From: Thalassospira sp. TSL5-1
Lineage (GTDB): Bacteria > Pseudomonadota > Alphaproteobacteria > Rhodospirillales > Thalassospiraceae
NCBI RefSeq assembly: GCF_001907695.1
Contig: NZ_KV880638.1
Location: forward strand, 930,882-994,881
Length of the DNA: 64,000 nucleotides
Reading direction: 5' to 3'
Positions 8,134 through 15,944 of the stretch are shown here, one piece after another. The translations under genes and the position numbers were made by a program. Position 1 is the first letter of the stretch. Each line of letters opens with the position of its first letter. The notes under the pieces are model-generated. The model had not been told where the DNA came from. It did no database searches and saw nothing but the letters and a program-made list of their open reading frames with translations.

Positions 8134-9357
8134 ATGACCGGTGCCTTGAGCGGTATTCGTGTTCTCGATCTGTCGCGTGTTTTGGCCGGGCCGTGGGCCA
8201 GCCAAACGCTGGCGGACCTTGGGGCCGAAGTGATCAAGATCGAACGACCGGGCAATGGCGATGATACACGCGGCTGGGGCCCGCCTTATGCGCGCGATGA
8301 AGCCGGAAATGATACCTCCGAAGCGGCCTATTATCTGTCGGCCAATCGCGGCAAAAAATCGCTGACAATTGATATGACCACGACCGAAGGCCAGCAGGTT
8401 ATTCGCGACCTTGCGGCGAAATCCGATGTGGTGATTGAAAATTTCAAGGTTGGCGGGCTGGCAAAATACGGGCTGGATTACGCCTCGCTTAAGGCGGTGA
8501 ATGACCGGCTGGTTTATTGTTCCATCACCGGCTTTGGTCAGGATGGCCCTTATGCCAAACGGGCGGGCTATGATTTCATGATCCAGGCGATGGGCGGGTT
8601 GATGAGCCTGACCGGTGCGCCCGACCATGAACCGGGTGGTCAGCCCATGAAGGTGGGCGTGGCGGTGGCCGATATTTTCACTGGTCTTTATGCGACCATC
8701 GGTATTTTGGCTGCCCTTCGCCATCGTGATGAAACCGGCGTGGGGCAATATATCGACCTTGCCCTGCTCGATGTGCAAACCGCCATTCTTGCCAATCAGG
8801 CGATGAATTACCTGACCACGGGCAAGGCTCCGGGCCGCCTTGGCAATGCACATCCCAATATTGTGCCTTACGAAGCTTTTCCGACGGCGGATGGTTACAT
8901 CATCCTGGCTGTGGGCAATGACAGCCAGTTTGCAAGTTTTTGCAAGGTCGCGGGGATGGAAGATGCCAGTTCAGATGCCCGCTTTGCCACCAACCGTGCG
9001 CGTGTTGCCAATCGGACCGATCTGGTCCCCATGGTGCGCCAGGCGATGGTGCAAAAAACCACCGATGACTGGATTGCCATTCTGGAAAAGGCCAATGTGC
9101 CTTGTGGGCCGATCAATACGCTGGACCGGGTTTTTGAAAACCCGCAGGTCAAACATCGTGGCACGGTGAAATATCTGGATCATCCGCTGGCGGGCAAGGT
9201 GCCGACGGTTGCCAACCCGCTTAAGCTGTCGCAAACACCGATTTGTGATGAAACCGCCCCGCCCATGTTGGGGCAGCATAGCGAAGCCATTTTGCGCGAA
9301 ATCGGTGGGCTGGATGATGTCCAGATCGAAAGGTTGCGTGCTGCTGGCGTGATATAA
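8134..9357 (+). CDS. CaiB/BaiF family CoA-transferase (probable glutarate CoA-transferase)
   Basis: A 407-residue class III CoA-transferase. It opens with the family signature ALSGIRVLDLSRVLAGPWAS and has the conserved aspartate nucleophile in VGVAVADIFTG (Asp180), which carries the acyl group as a mixed anhydride during CoA transfer. Its position directly behind gcdH, as in human SUGCT and many bacterial glutarate operons, points to succinyl-CoA:glutarate CoA-transfer, which would feed GcdH. The start has an AAGGAT ribosome site. Substrate is an inference from context; other dicarboxylates are possible. Confidence 0.9.
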   Translation: MTGALSGIRVLDLSRVLAGPWASQTLADLGAEVIKIERPGNGDDTRGWGPPYARDEAGNDTSEAAYYLSANRGKKSLTIDMTTTEGQQVIRDLAAKSDVVIENFKVGGLAKYGLDYASLKAVNDRLVYCSITGFGQDGPYAKRAGYDFMIQAMGGLMSLTGAPDHEPGGQPMKVGVAVADIFTGLYATIGILAALRHRDETGVGQYIDLALLDVQTAILANQAMNYLTTGKAPGRLGNAHPNIVPYEAFPTADGYIILAVGNDSQFASFCKVAGMEDASSDARFATNRARVANRTDLVPMVRQAMVQKTTDDWIAILEKANVPCGPINTLDRVFENPQVKHRGTVKYLDHPLAGKVPTVANPLKLSQTPICDETAPPMLGQHSEAILREIGGLDDVQIERLRAAGVI

Positions 9358-9389
9358 TCCGCCGTGTTGTTTAACCCAATTGCCGCATG

Positions 9390-10295
9390 TCAGGCAGGCC
9401 CGGTTGCAGATGCAAGGCGGGCCTGTTTGCGTTTGTGGCGCCATTGCTGCCCATACGTGCCAAAAACCGCGACGATAATAAGGCTGCCACCCAAAACGGT
9501 GTGTCCTGTCGGGATTTCATGGAAAAACAGGACGCCCCAAATCGGCGCCAGCGGTGTTTCCAGCGCACTCAGCAAGGCGGTTTCCGCCGGGGGGAGATGT
9601 CTGGCCCCGGTTGAAAGAAGAATAAAAGCAACGGCAAAACACAGCCCGAAACCTGCCAGAATGACCATCTCGTTTGGGGCGATGCTGGTCGTGGTTCCTA
9701 GGCCAGCGGCAATCGGGCTCAGCAGCAGGGCGGAGACGGCACCGGGCAGGGTGCTGGGCGTATCGGGCCAGCGCCGGTAAATGACGGTTATGCCCGCCAT
9801 CACCAATGTCATCCAGCCAGCAAGAAGCTTACCCCACAAATCCCCCTTGCTGGGCAAACCGCCGAAAATCACCGCCACCCCGACAAGGGCGGCAAAGCTG
9901 CCCAGCAGGATCGTTGCTGTGGGACGTTCGCGTAAAAACAGCCAGCCAAACAGGGCGGCTACAAAGGGGGCAGCGGCGTAAATCATCGCGACATTGGCAA
10001 TGGTGGTCAGTTTAAAGGCCTGAATAAATGCAGCCGTACCGCTTGCCATCAGCAGGGTTGCCAAAATGGCCGGAGTATGAAAACGGCGTATTTCACGGGT
10101 GAGTTCGCCGCGCAGGGCCAGCAAAATAATCGCCACAACCGCCGCAACCAGCCCGCGCCATAAAATGATGCTCCAGGCATCGGCATCGACACCCTTGGTA
10201 AAAACCCCCATTGTGCTGAACATGACAGCCGACAGGCAAACCAGTTGAAAACCGGGGCCGGACGGCGAAGTTGATTTGGGCACTGGCATCGACAT
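9390..10295 (-). CDS. EamA/DMT-family inner-membrane transporter
   Basis: A ten-helix drug/metabolite transporter with two EamA repeats, about 301 residues from the chosen start. Hydrophobic segments are evident throughout, with the characteristic repeat-end motif (AAPFVAALFGWLFLRE in repeat 1; SALETPLAPIWGVLFFHE in repeat 2). The chosen ATG (10293-10295) has AAGGGAA six bases upstream; the frame stays open 33 codons further, but that part covers two strong hairpins (10291-10362) and is more likely leader. The exported compound is unknown. The start codon lies inside a hairpin stem, so translation may be regulated. Confidence 0.9.
   Translation of the reverse strand: MSMPVPKSTSPSGPGFQLVCLSAVMFSTMGVFTKGVDADAWSIILWRGLVAAVVAIILLALRGELTREIRRFHTPAILATLLMASGTAAFIQAFKLTTIANVAMIYAAAPFVAALFGWLFLRERPTATILLGSFAALVGVAVIFGGLPSKGDLWGKLLAGWMTLVMAGITVIYRRWPDTPSTLPGAVSALLLSPIAAGLGTTTSIAPNEMVILAGFGLCFAVAFILLSTGARHLPPAETALLSALETPLAPIWGVLFFHEIPTGHTVLGGSLIIVAVFGTYGQQWRHKRKQARLASATGPA
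9395..9430 (+). terminator. Probable terminator downstream of the CoA-transferase
   Basis: CAGGCCCG and CGGGCCTG (9395-9402 / 9418-9425) form an eight-base stem followed by a T-rich stretch. It lies over the 3' end of the convergent transporter gene. Confidence 0.5.
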
Positions 10296-10324
10296 GGCAT
10301 TTCCCTTGTTTGGATATGCCATGT
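10291..10324 (-). promoter_or_regulatory. Hairpin holding the transporter start codon, ribosome site in its loop
   Basis: GACATGGCAT (10291-10300) and ATGCCATGTC (10315-10324) are exact complements. In the minus-strand transcript the 3' arm contains the transporter's start codon and the 14-base loop contains its AAGGGAA ribosome site. This arrangement would limit translation unless the stem is opened. Confidence 0.55.
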
Positions 10325-10334
10325 CGTAGCACAG

Positions 10335-10362
10335 CCCTGCTGACAGCACTCTGTCAGCAGGG
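10335..10362 (-). promoter_or_regulatory. Perfect 12-base-pair hairpin in the transporter leader
   Basis: CCCTGCTGACAG and its exact complement flank a four-base loop, ten bases upstream of the start-codon hairpin. There is no T-run, so it is not a simple terminator; it may be a protein-binding site, an RNA element, or part of a structured leader. Confidence 0.55.
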
Positions 10363-10942
10363 ACGGAGTAACGCTCGGGGCCCGCGTAAGGCAATGCCTT
10401 ATCCTTTTGTTTTAGGTGCGCTCAAACAGTTCTTTCTTTTCTGGAGTAGTACCTATGATGTCGGAATAATAGGCCCGGATACAGTTGCCGCCAGCGCTTT
10501 GGTTCAGGTCGCTCCCGACATGGCCATACCCCTCAATGACCGGCGGATGCTTTTGTGGTGTGGCTTTTGTTTTGATGTCAGTGTGTTTGGTACCCGTTTT
10601 GTGGGGGTTACGAAAGCCGGACGCCATGATCAAAGTCTTTTGATTATTGTCATCGATCTGTCCCAACCCGTTTTCATGCCAAGATGCGCTGTCATTGTAG
10701 GCACGATTTTTATCGGTGTTGCATGGAGTTGATTTTTGCATCTATAAGTTGTGTTGCGAGAAATTCCGAGCAGTGGCGGGGAAAATTTTTGCGTCGCGAT
10801 TGGTCGTGACCGGCGCGTATCTCTCTTTTTATTTTAAATATCTTATAAACCGTAAGATTAGGAAAAGCGGTTCGGGGTTGTGCGTTGCAACGTCCCCTGT
10901 CAATGTGACCCTAGCGAGGACGCCGGATTGAGAGGAACCCGT
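10363..10942. other. 580-base gap without a supported gene
   Basis: Frames of about 70-150 codons exist on both strands here, but they lack family resemblance, good starts or convincing composition. The stretch 10740-10870 is AT-richer than its surroundings and probably holds the promoter of the downstream DUF6506 gene. Nothing else was recognised. Confidence 0.4.
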
Positions 10943-11245
10943 ATGGTATTGCGAAAATACGCTTTTCTGATCAAGGCAAGTGGATATCCGCCCGCCGGTT
11001 TACGAACAACTCTTCCCGGAGACGGCTTCACGTCGACAATATTTGCCAGTGGCGACATCGATGCCCTGGTGGCCGAGGCAATGGCGATGGTGGCCGAGGG
11101 CATACAGCTGATCGAGTTGGCTGGTGGCTTTAGCGATGAAGATTATGCTCGCCTGCAAGAAGCCATTGGCGAAACTGTCCCTGTTGGCCGGGTGATTTTT
11201 GATGACGAAAATGCCGCAAGGTTAAAACCGGGATGGCGCAAATAG
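10943..11245 (+). CDS. DUF6506 family protein
   Basis: A 100-residue protein. It starts MVLRKYAFLIKASG and contains the block MVAEGIQLIELAGGFSDEDYARLQEAIGETVPVGRVIF (split here by description: 'EGIQLIELAGGF' then 'VPVGRVIF'), the pattern of the small DUF6506 family. The function of that family is unknown. The start at 10943 is chosen because of the AGAGGA ribosome site seven bases upstream; the frame extends 21 codons further without one. It stands alone between the transporter and the ketopantoate reductase. Confidence 0.7.
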   Translation: MVLRKYAFLIKASGYPPAGLRTTLPGDGFTSTIFASGDIDALVAEAMAMVAEGIQLIELAGGFSDEDYARLQEAIGETVPVGRVIFDDENAARLKPGWRK

Positions 11246-11417
11246 CGATCGTCTTCTCAATGCAGTTGGTCAGGCAGATTTGCGCCCCTGCCACGGTTGG
11301 AGGCGGACGGTGCCAGTACTGTGATACAGGCTACGGACACGGGCACGGGCACGGGTGCGATGGCGGGCATTGTTGCCAACGGTGAATGAAACTATCTGAT
11401 CAGGCGAGGAAAGCAGG

Positions 11418-12326
11418 ATGAAAATCGCGGTTATGGGGGCCGGTGCCGTTGGCTGTTATTACGGGGCAAAACTGGCGCAGCACGGACATGACGTCGTTTT
11501 AATCGGCCGCCCGAACCATGTGCAGGCGATTAATAAAAACGGGCTTGTTTTTGAAAGTGCGGGTGCTGTTGCAAAAGTTCCGCTTGCCGCCAGTATTGAT
11601 CCGGCCGCCGTGGCTGGGGCGGATATTGTTCTGTTTTGCGTAAAATCGACCGATACCGAAAGTGCCGGGGCGGCAATCGCGCCACATTTGGCATCCGATG
11701 CCATTGTGTTGAGCCTTCAGAACGGGGTGGATAATGCAGAACGTCTTTCGGGTGTGATCGGGCGCGGAGTGCTTCCTGCTGTCGTGTATGTCGCGGTGGG
11801 GATGGCTGGTGACGGGCATGTTGCCCATTTTGGCCGGGGTGAACTGGTGATTGGGCCGGGCGCACAAAGTGAGCGGATTGCCGATACCTTTGGTCCGGCG
11901 GGCATTCCGGTGGAGATTTCCGAAAATGCCGCCGGGGCGCTGTGGGCCAAGATGATTTTAAATTGTGCTTATAATGCGCTTTCCGCCATTTCGCGGTTGC
12001 CTTATGGCGAACTGGCCAAAGGCGAGGGTGTGATGACGGTGATTGAAAATGTGGTCGCAGAATGCCTGGCGGTTGCCGGGCGCATTGGCGTATCGGTACC
12101 TGGCGATATTCAGGCTGCGGTTGCCGGTATTATCAAAACCATGCCCGCGCAATATTCCTCAACCGCGCAGGATCTGATGCGGGGAAAACCCAGCGAAATC
12201 GATTACCTGAATGGCTATATCGTGCGCAAGGGGGGCGCGTTTGGCGTGCCGACACCGGCCAATCAGGTGCTTTATACTCTTGTGAAGCTTCTGGAGCAGC
12301 GCGCGCAGCACGAGGCCAGGGCCTGA
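11418..12326 (+). CDS. panE: 2-dehydropantoate 2-reductase (ApbA/PanE family)
   Basis: A 302-residue NADPH-dependent reductase family member. The Rossmann motif is at the very start (KIAVMGAGAVGCYYGAKLAQ), the N-terminal domain ends near residue 165, and the helical C-terminal domain carries the catalytic lysine in LWAKMILNCAYNALSAI and the substrate-binding SEIDYLNGYIV. The reaction expected is ketopantoate to pantoate in pantothenate and CoA synthesis, although many paralogues in this family act on other 2-oxoacids; with no other pan genes nearby the symbol is provisional. The start has AGGAAAGCAGG upstream. Confidence 0.85.
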   Translation: MKIAVMGAGAVGCYYGAKLAQHGHDVVLIGRPNHVQAINKNGLVFESAGAVAKVPLAASIDPAAVAGADIVLFCVKSTDTESAGAAIAPHLASDAIVLSLQNGVDNAERLSGVIGRGVLPAVVYVAVGMAGDGHVAHFGRGELVIGPGAQSERIADTFGPAGIPVEISENAAGALWAKMILNCAYNALSAISRLPYGELAKGEGVMTVIENVVAECLAVAGRIGVSVPGDIQAAVAGIIKTMPAQYSSTAQDLMRGKPSEIDYLNGYIVRKGGAFGVPTPANQVLYTLVKLLEQRAQHEARA

Positions 12327-12545
12327 GGTTTTATTTGCCGTTTGGGGGCTGGTTTTCCCCTTCGCAAGGAGGGGCTTGTGCGGGGTGGGGGATAGTTCCT
12401 GATCCTTGGGTGTAGGGGATTGTAACTGGACGAGTCGCAGTGTTTTCGGTACAGATAATTTAGAAATTAAATAAAATTGTGCACATGAAGGCGCAATATT
12501 GGGGCATTTATCATAACGCAGGATGACCACAGGTAGGGGGCATCT

Positions 12546-13172
12546 ATGACAAACGGAAATTATGCCGTTAATTTCTGGCAAAACGCTCCGGTAGGGAGGT
12601 TGTCGGAAACGGTGCGCAAGGCGGGCTTTGGGGCACGTCACGGACGTGCGGCCTGTATTGTTTTTATCGACCAGTCTTTGGCAAATATTGACGCCATTAT
12701 CTGGCGGTATGCTGGTATTGCCGAAATTTTCATGATTGGGACTGCGCAAGATGGCATTGCCTTGATGGGCAAGGTTTTGACGCAACGCGAAAATATCCAG
12801 ACGGTGCATGTGTTTGCGCGTGCCTGTCATGATGGCATGGTCCTGGGTGCGTCGATGCTCGATGTTGCATGTCTGCGCCGGCAGTCTGAACAGTTTCGCC
12901 GGTGGCGCGATGGCTTGGCGAACGACGCCTTTTTCTTCTTTCATGGCTGTGCCGTCACAGATTTGGCCTTTGATCAGGTGTTGGCAGCAACGCTTGAGGC
13001 GTTTACCGGCGCTTTGGTAAATGTGGGCAAGGACCGCCCACGTATGATGCGTGCTTCGTCTTTGGCCGAGATCAATGAGACGAGGGAAACAGCGGATTAT
13101 TCTGATCCCCTATCCCGGAGCGAGCGGCGCACCGGTATGGACCGCCGGGTCACAGAACGGCGGCGAGGCTGA
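12546..13172 (+). CDS. Free-standing protein with a divergent DUF4347-like domain
   Basis: A 208-residue protein. Residues ~33-160 follow the DUF4347 pattern seen in the giant adhesin at 55907: a start strand CIVFIDQ (adhesin MVVDTSI), the strand VHVFARACHDGMVLG (adhesin LHILSHGDKGTILLG), a helix, and the strand FFFFHGCAVTD (adhesin ILLYGCEVGD) before the closing helix. The His-Gly of the adhesin copy is not kept, but the Gly-Cys is. There is no signal peptide, LEPR motif or repeat region. The last ~25 residues are arginine-rich (RSERRTGMDRRVTERRRG). The homology is my alignment by eye; function is unknown. Confidence 0.65.
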   Translation: MTNGNYAVNFWQNAPVGRLSETVRKAGFGARHGRAACIVFIDQSLANIDAIIWRYAGIAEIFMIGTAQDGIALMGKVLTQRENIQTVHVFARACHDGMVLGASMLDVACLRRQSEQFRRWRDGLANDAFFFFHGCAVTDLAFDQVLAATLEAFTGALVNVGKDRPRMMRASSLAEINETRETADYSDPLSRSERRTGMDRRVTERRRG

Positions 13173-13257
13173 TATCGGATAGATTCATGCCCTTCTTCAT
13201 ATAAATGATGTTTCGCGGCGCGACGCCTCTGCCTTTGTCGGCAAGCTGTCCGCGCCA

Positions 13258-13309
13258 GACTGGCAGGGATATGGCCGCTCGGGGGAGGTTGAGCCATATC
13301 CTGCCAGTC
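13258..13309. repeat. Long imperfect inverted repeat before a terminator
   Basis: GACTGGCAGG-G-ATATGGC (13258-13275) pairs with GCCATATCCTGCCAGTC (13293-13309), 17 base pairs with a single bulged G. It has no T-run and sits directly against the terminator hairpin that follows, 85 bases after the DUF4347-like gene. Confidence 0.6.
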
Positions 13310-13311
13310 AC

Positions 13312-13347
13312 AAAACCGGAGGCCCGTGCGGTGGCCTCCGGTTTTTT
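13312..13347 (+). terminator. Strong Rho-independent terminator
   Basis: AAAACCGGAGGCC and GGCCTCCGGTTTT form a 13-base-pair stem with an eight-base loop and a terminal T-run. It closes the transcript of the DUF4347-like gene. Confidence 0.85.
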
Positions 13348-14109
13348 GTTGAAATAGGATATGGATTATAGTTTCCGAATTAAAATTTTCCGGCTTCCTT
13401 GAGCTTTAATGCACGCATACTAAGCGAAATTTTTGTTCGAAAAGGTCTTAACCCCGCTCCAACACAAAACATGATCAGGCCTGCTATTAGGTATCTTGGC
13501 GACAAGTTATCGAGATATAAAAATTTTTCGTAAACAAGAAAGGTCCAGTCAATGCGCATATTCCGCAGCCGGTAATTCCAACTCGGTCAATTGTATTGAT
13601 GGCTTTGGGGTGATCTATCTTCAGAACTTTCTCAGATCCCTGGTCGCTAGGCGTGTAATTTATATTCCCATCTTTTTCTTTTTTGAAATTTTTTTGGAAG
13701 GCTTTTTCGGGGGGCATGTGAAAATGACCAATCAGGTGTATTTGACGTATATAAACCCAATTGATTAGCACGGGCTTTGGTGCTGCCGTTTAATGCTTGC
13801 TGTGTCATGTCCCAATCAACCGTTTGTCGGTTTGTATTGTGCCGAGTCGGGAATTTACACCCGATATTATACAACTTATAATAAATTCCGGATGCACAAG
13901 GGCAATTATGTTGTCGTCTAGGGTGTGGGTAGGGGCCTAATCTAAAGAACAGGAATATTGAAATAATTGTACGAATTTGGCAGGGCGAGAGAACGTATAG
14001 TATCGCTATGCTGTGAAACTTGTTATTGTGAACGTTCTTATAGGTAATAAGAGCACATTTTCGGGCATGGTCCCGAAGCGTCAGTATTGCGGATTCTCAG
14101 GAGGAGGAA
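13348..14109. other. AT-rich 760-base gap without a supported gene
   Basis: Composition is clearly more AT-rich than neighbouring genes, especially 13370-14040. Overlapping frames of about 90 codons occur on both strands at ~13490-13770, but neither has a good ribosome site or a recognisable product. It may be a promoter/regulatory island or the remains of acquired DNA. The last ~120 bases presumably contain the promoter for the gene at 14110 (AT-rich around 13960-14050). Confidence 0.4.
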
Positions 14110-14769
14110 ATGCGTACGGTCAATGATATGCACCCCGCCCGCAGACAGGGTGAGGTGAATTATCGGGGGCCTTATCAGCCACAACTGGATATCAGTCCGG
14201 GCCGCAGAAGCGGTGAGCCGAACCATCGCGCATGGAAAAAATTCCAGGTGTTAAATTTGGTTTCCGGGGCAGATTCTCCACCGTCTGATGCCCTGTCGCA
14301 GATGACTGCGCATTTGTCCGAAGTGACTGGACGCTTGCCCGCGCGGGCGTCTGTTGCTGATTTGACCTCTCTTTCCGGGGAAAATCAGTCTGCCGTGTTG
14401 TCGAGCGAACAGGCTGCGGCCATGATACAGGCCCTGAGCGAAGGCCTGTCATCCCTTCAAAATGTGATGGAGGCATTGCCCGATCTGGTGAAGCTGTTGC
14501 GCCTTTTAGCAGAGCGGGAGATGTCTGATTCTGCTGCGAAGGGCAAAAAGCATCCTTATAATCGACGTGCTAGCGACCGTGAAAAGGTGCCCCGGGAAGA
14601 TCGGGAATGGTCGATTGATGATGCAGTCCACATTCATAATCTGTGTTCGGAAACCCGGCGGACCGGGCGGAGCCTGTCGCAGGCAACATCGCGATATCTG
14701 AACCGTCTTCGCGCCGAAGAGGACGATATTCTGCTGCCAGGTGATCGGTTTGGACGGGATTTTGACTAA
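14110..14769 (+). CDS. Hypothetical protein
   Basis: A 219-residue soluble protein that I do not recognise. Two short PxxRRQGEVNY / PGRRSGEPNH repeats lie in the first 40 residues; residues ~55-140 form a predicted helical, Leu- and Ser-rich segment (MIQALSEGLSSLQNVMEALPDLVKLL); the C-terminal ~70 residues are highly charged (KKHPYNRRASDREKVPRED) and end in a helix with TGRSLSQATSRYLNRLRAEEDD. There is a good ribosome site (CAGGAGGAGG) just before the ATG. Upstream DNA is AT-rich and the gene stands alone. Confidence 0.65.
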   Translation: MRTVNDMHPARRQGEVNYRGPYQPQLDISPGRRSGEPNHRAWKKFQVLNLVSGADSPPSDALSQMTAHLSEVTGRLPARASVADLTSLSGENQSAVLSSEQAAAMIQALSEGLSSLQNVMEALPDLVKLLRLLAEREMSDSAAKGKKHPYNRRASDREKVPREDREWSIDDAVHIHNLCSETRRTGRSLSQATSRYLNRLRAEEDDILLPGDRFGRDFD

Positions 14770-14833
14770 CCTTTGTGCGCTTTAAATGTCAGGCTGTTCC
14801 TTGGCCGATTTGCCCGATCATCCTGTCAAAATG

Positions 14834-14849
14834 ATAAAGCGCGCTTTAT
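14834..14849. repeat. Perfect 16-base palindrome
   Basis: ATAAAGCGCGCTTTAT reads the same on both strands. It lies between the hypothetical gene at 14110 and the AraC gene, where two transcripts converge. Confidence 0.5.
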
Positions 14850-14878
14850 GCGGCTCACAAGCGGCATAAGCCTGTTTG

Positions 14879-14902
14879 AACGGCCCTTCCGGGGTCGTTT
14901 TT
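14879..14902 (+). terminator. Probable terminator of the gene at 14110
   Basis: AACGGCCC pairs with GGGTCGTT (one G:T pair) around a five-base loop and is followed by T residues, oriented for the plus strand. Confidence 0.6.
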
Positions 14903-15001
14903 GTATTTGGGGCGGTGGTCTGGCATGTTTTGGTTGTGTGTGGGGCAAGTGATTTTGCGTCTGATGGTTTTACAAAACCCGGCAATTTGTGGGCCTTGCG
15001 A

Positions 15002-15793
15002 TTATTGGGCGGTATTAAAATAGGTGCCCGGCGTTTTGCCGGTTGCCTTGCGAAACATGGCAATGAAGGCCGATGTGTTTTCGTAGCCCAGATCCAGAGC
15101 AATTTCCGTGACCGGGCGGTGATGGGCGAGTTTTTCGAGCGCATAGAGCAGCCGTAGTTTTTGTCGCCATTCGCGAAAGGGCATGCCGGTTTCGCGCAAG
15201 AACAGCCGCGCCAATGTGCGCGAGGATGCCCCGCAATCGCGCGACCATGCTTCAAGGGTGCGATTATCGGCCGGGTCGGATTGCAGATGGTGGCAAATGC
15301 GGGCAAGCCTTGCATCCTTGGGGGCGGGTAGGTGCAGGTTGCTGCTATGGACCTGCGCAGCAAGCTGATCAAGCAGCACCTGGATCAGGCGGCCTTCGAC
15401 GCCCTGTTCGTCATATTCAACGGGAATTTGTGCCGCAGCGCGGATCAGTTCGCGCAAAAGCGGGCTGACTTCAATCACCATGCACTGATTGCTTAATTTG
15501 GCCGGGACATCGCGGTCGATATAAACATGGCGTGCCCGGCAAAAGGTGGCATGGGCCACCGCGTGATCGACGCCCGGTGGCACCCAAACTGCGCGTTGCG
15601 GCGGTACAACCCATATGCCGGCTTCGGTCGTGACCGTCATGGTGCCTTCGCTGGAATAGATAAGCTGGTACCAGTCGTGATGGTGCATGCCTACACAGCG
15701 CCCGGCCGGAAAATCACAAATTCGCACATAAACCGGGCGCGGCAATTTATCCGGGCGCGGGCGGGGTGGGGGTGAATTTTCGGGTTTTAACAT
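15002..15793 (-). CDS. AraC-family regulator with N-terminal cupin sensor
   Basis: A 263-residue regulator. Residues ~30-100 form a cupin-like ligand-binding domain (GMHHHDWYQLIYSSEGTMTV, then VVPPQRAVWVPPGVDH); residues ~165-260 hold the two helix-turn-helix motifs of the AraC domain, with the conserved second half ALDLGYENTSAFIAMFRKATG. It is divergent from the MFS transporter gene at 15945, with 151 bases between the starts, so it most likely controls that transporter. The inducer is unknown. Starts and ends are consistent with family length. Confidence 0.92.
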   Translation of the reverse strand: MLKPENSPPPRPRPDKLPRPVYVRICDFPAGRCVGMHHHDWYQLIYSSEGTMTVTTEAGIWVVPPQRAVWVPPGVDHAVAHATFCRARHVYIDRDVPAKLSNQCMVIEVSPLLRELIRAAAQIPVEYDEQGVEGRLIQVLLDQLAAQVHSSNLHLPAPKDARLARICHHLQSDPADNRTLEAWSRDCGASSRTLARLFLRETGMPFREWRQKLRLLYALEKLAHHRPVTEIALDLGYENTSAFIAMFRKATGKTPGTYFNTAQ

Positions 15794-15944
15794 GGAAATA
15801 TGTCCTGTTTGCCGTATTCAATGGCAGATTACCGTGAGACAGACGGACGGGACAAGTTTAATTTGGAAGCAATCCAGACAACTCCCGGGTTCCCCGGATG
15901 AATTCGTATTGATGCGGGTTCATGAACATTCAGGAAACGGTCTT

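Noticed and set aside
10412..10741. A 109-codon minus-strand gene upstream of the transporter
   Set aside because: No ribosome site, unusual amino-acid composition and no recognisable family; it covers probable promoter DNA.
13487..13771. Overlapping 90-odd-codon genes on both strands
   Set aside because: Both lie in AT-rich DNA where long frames arise by chance on either strand; neither has a good start.
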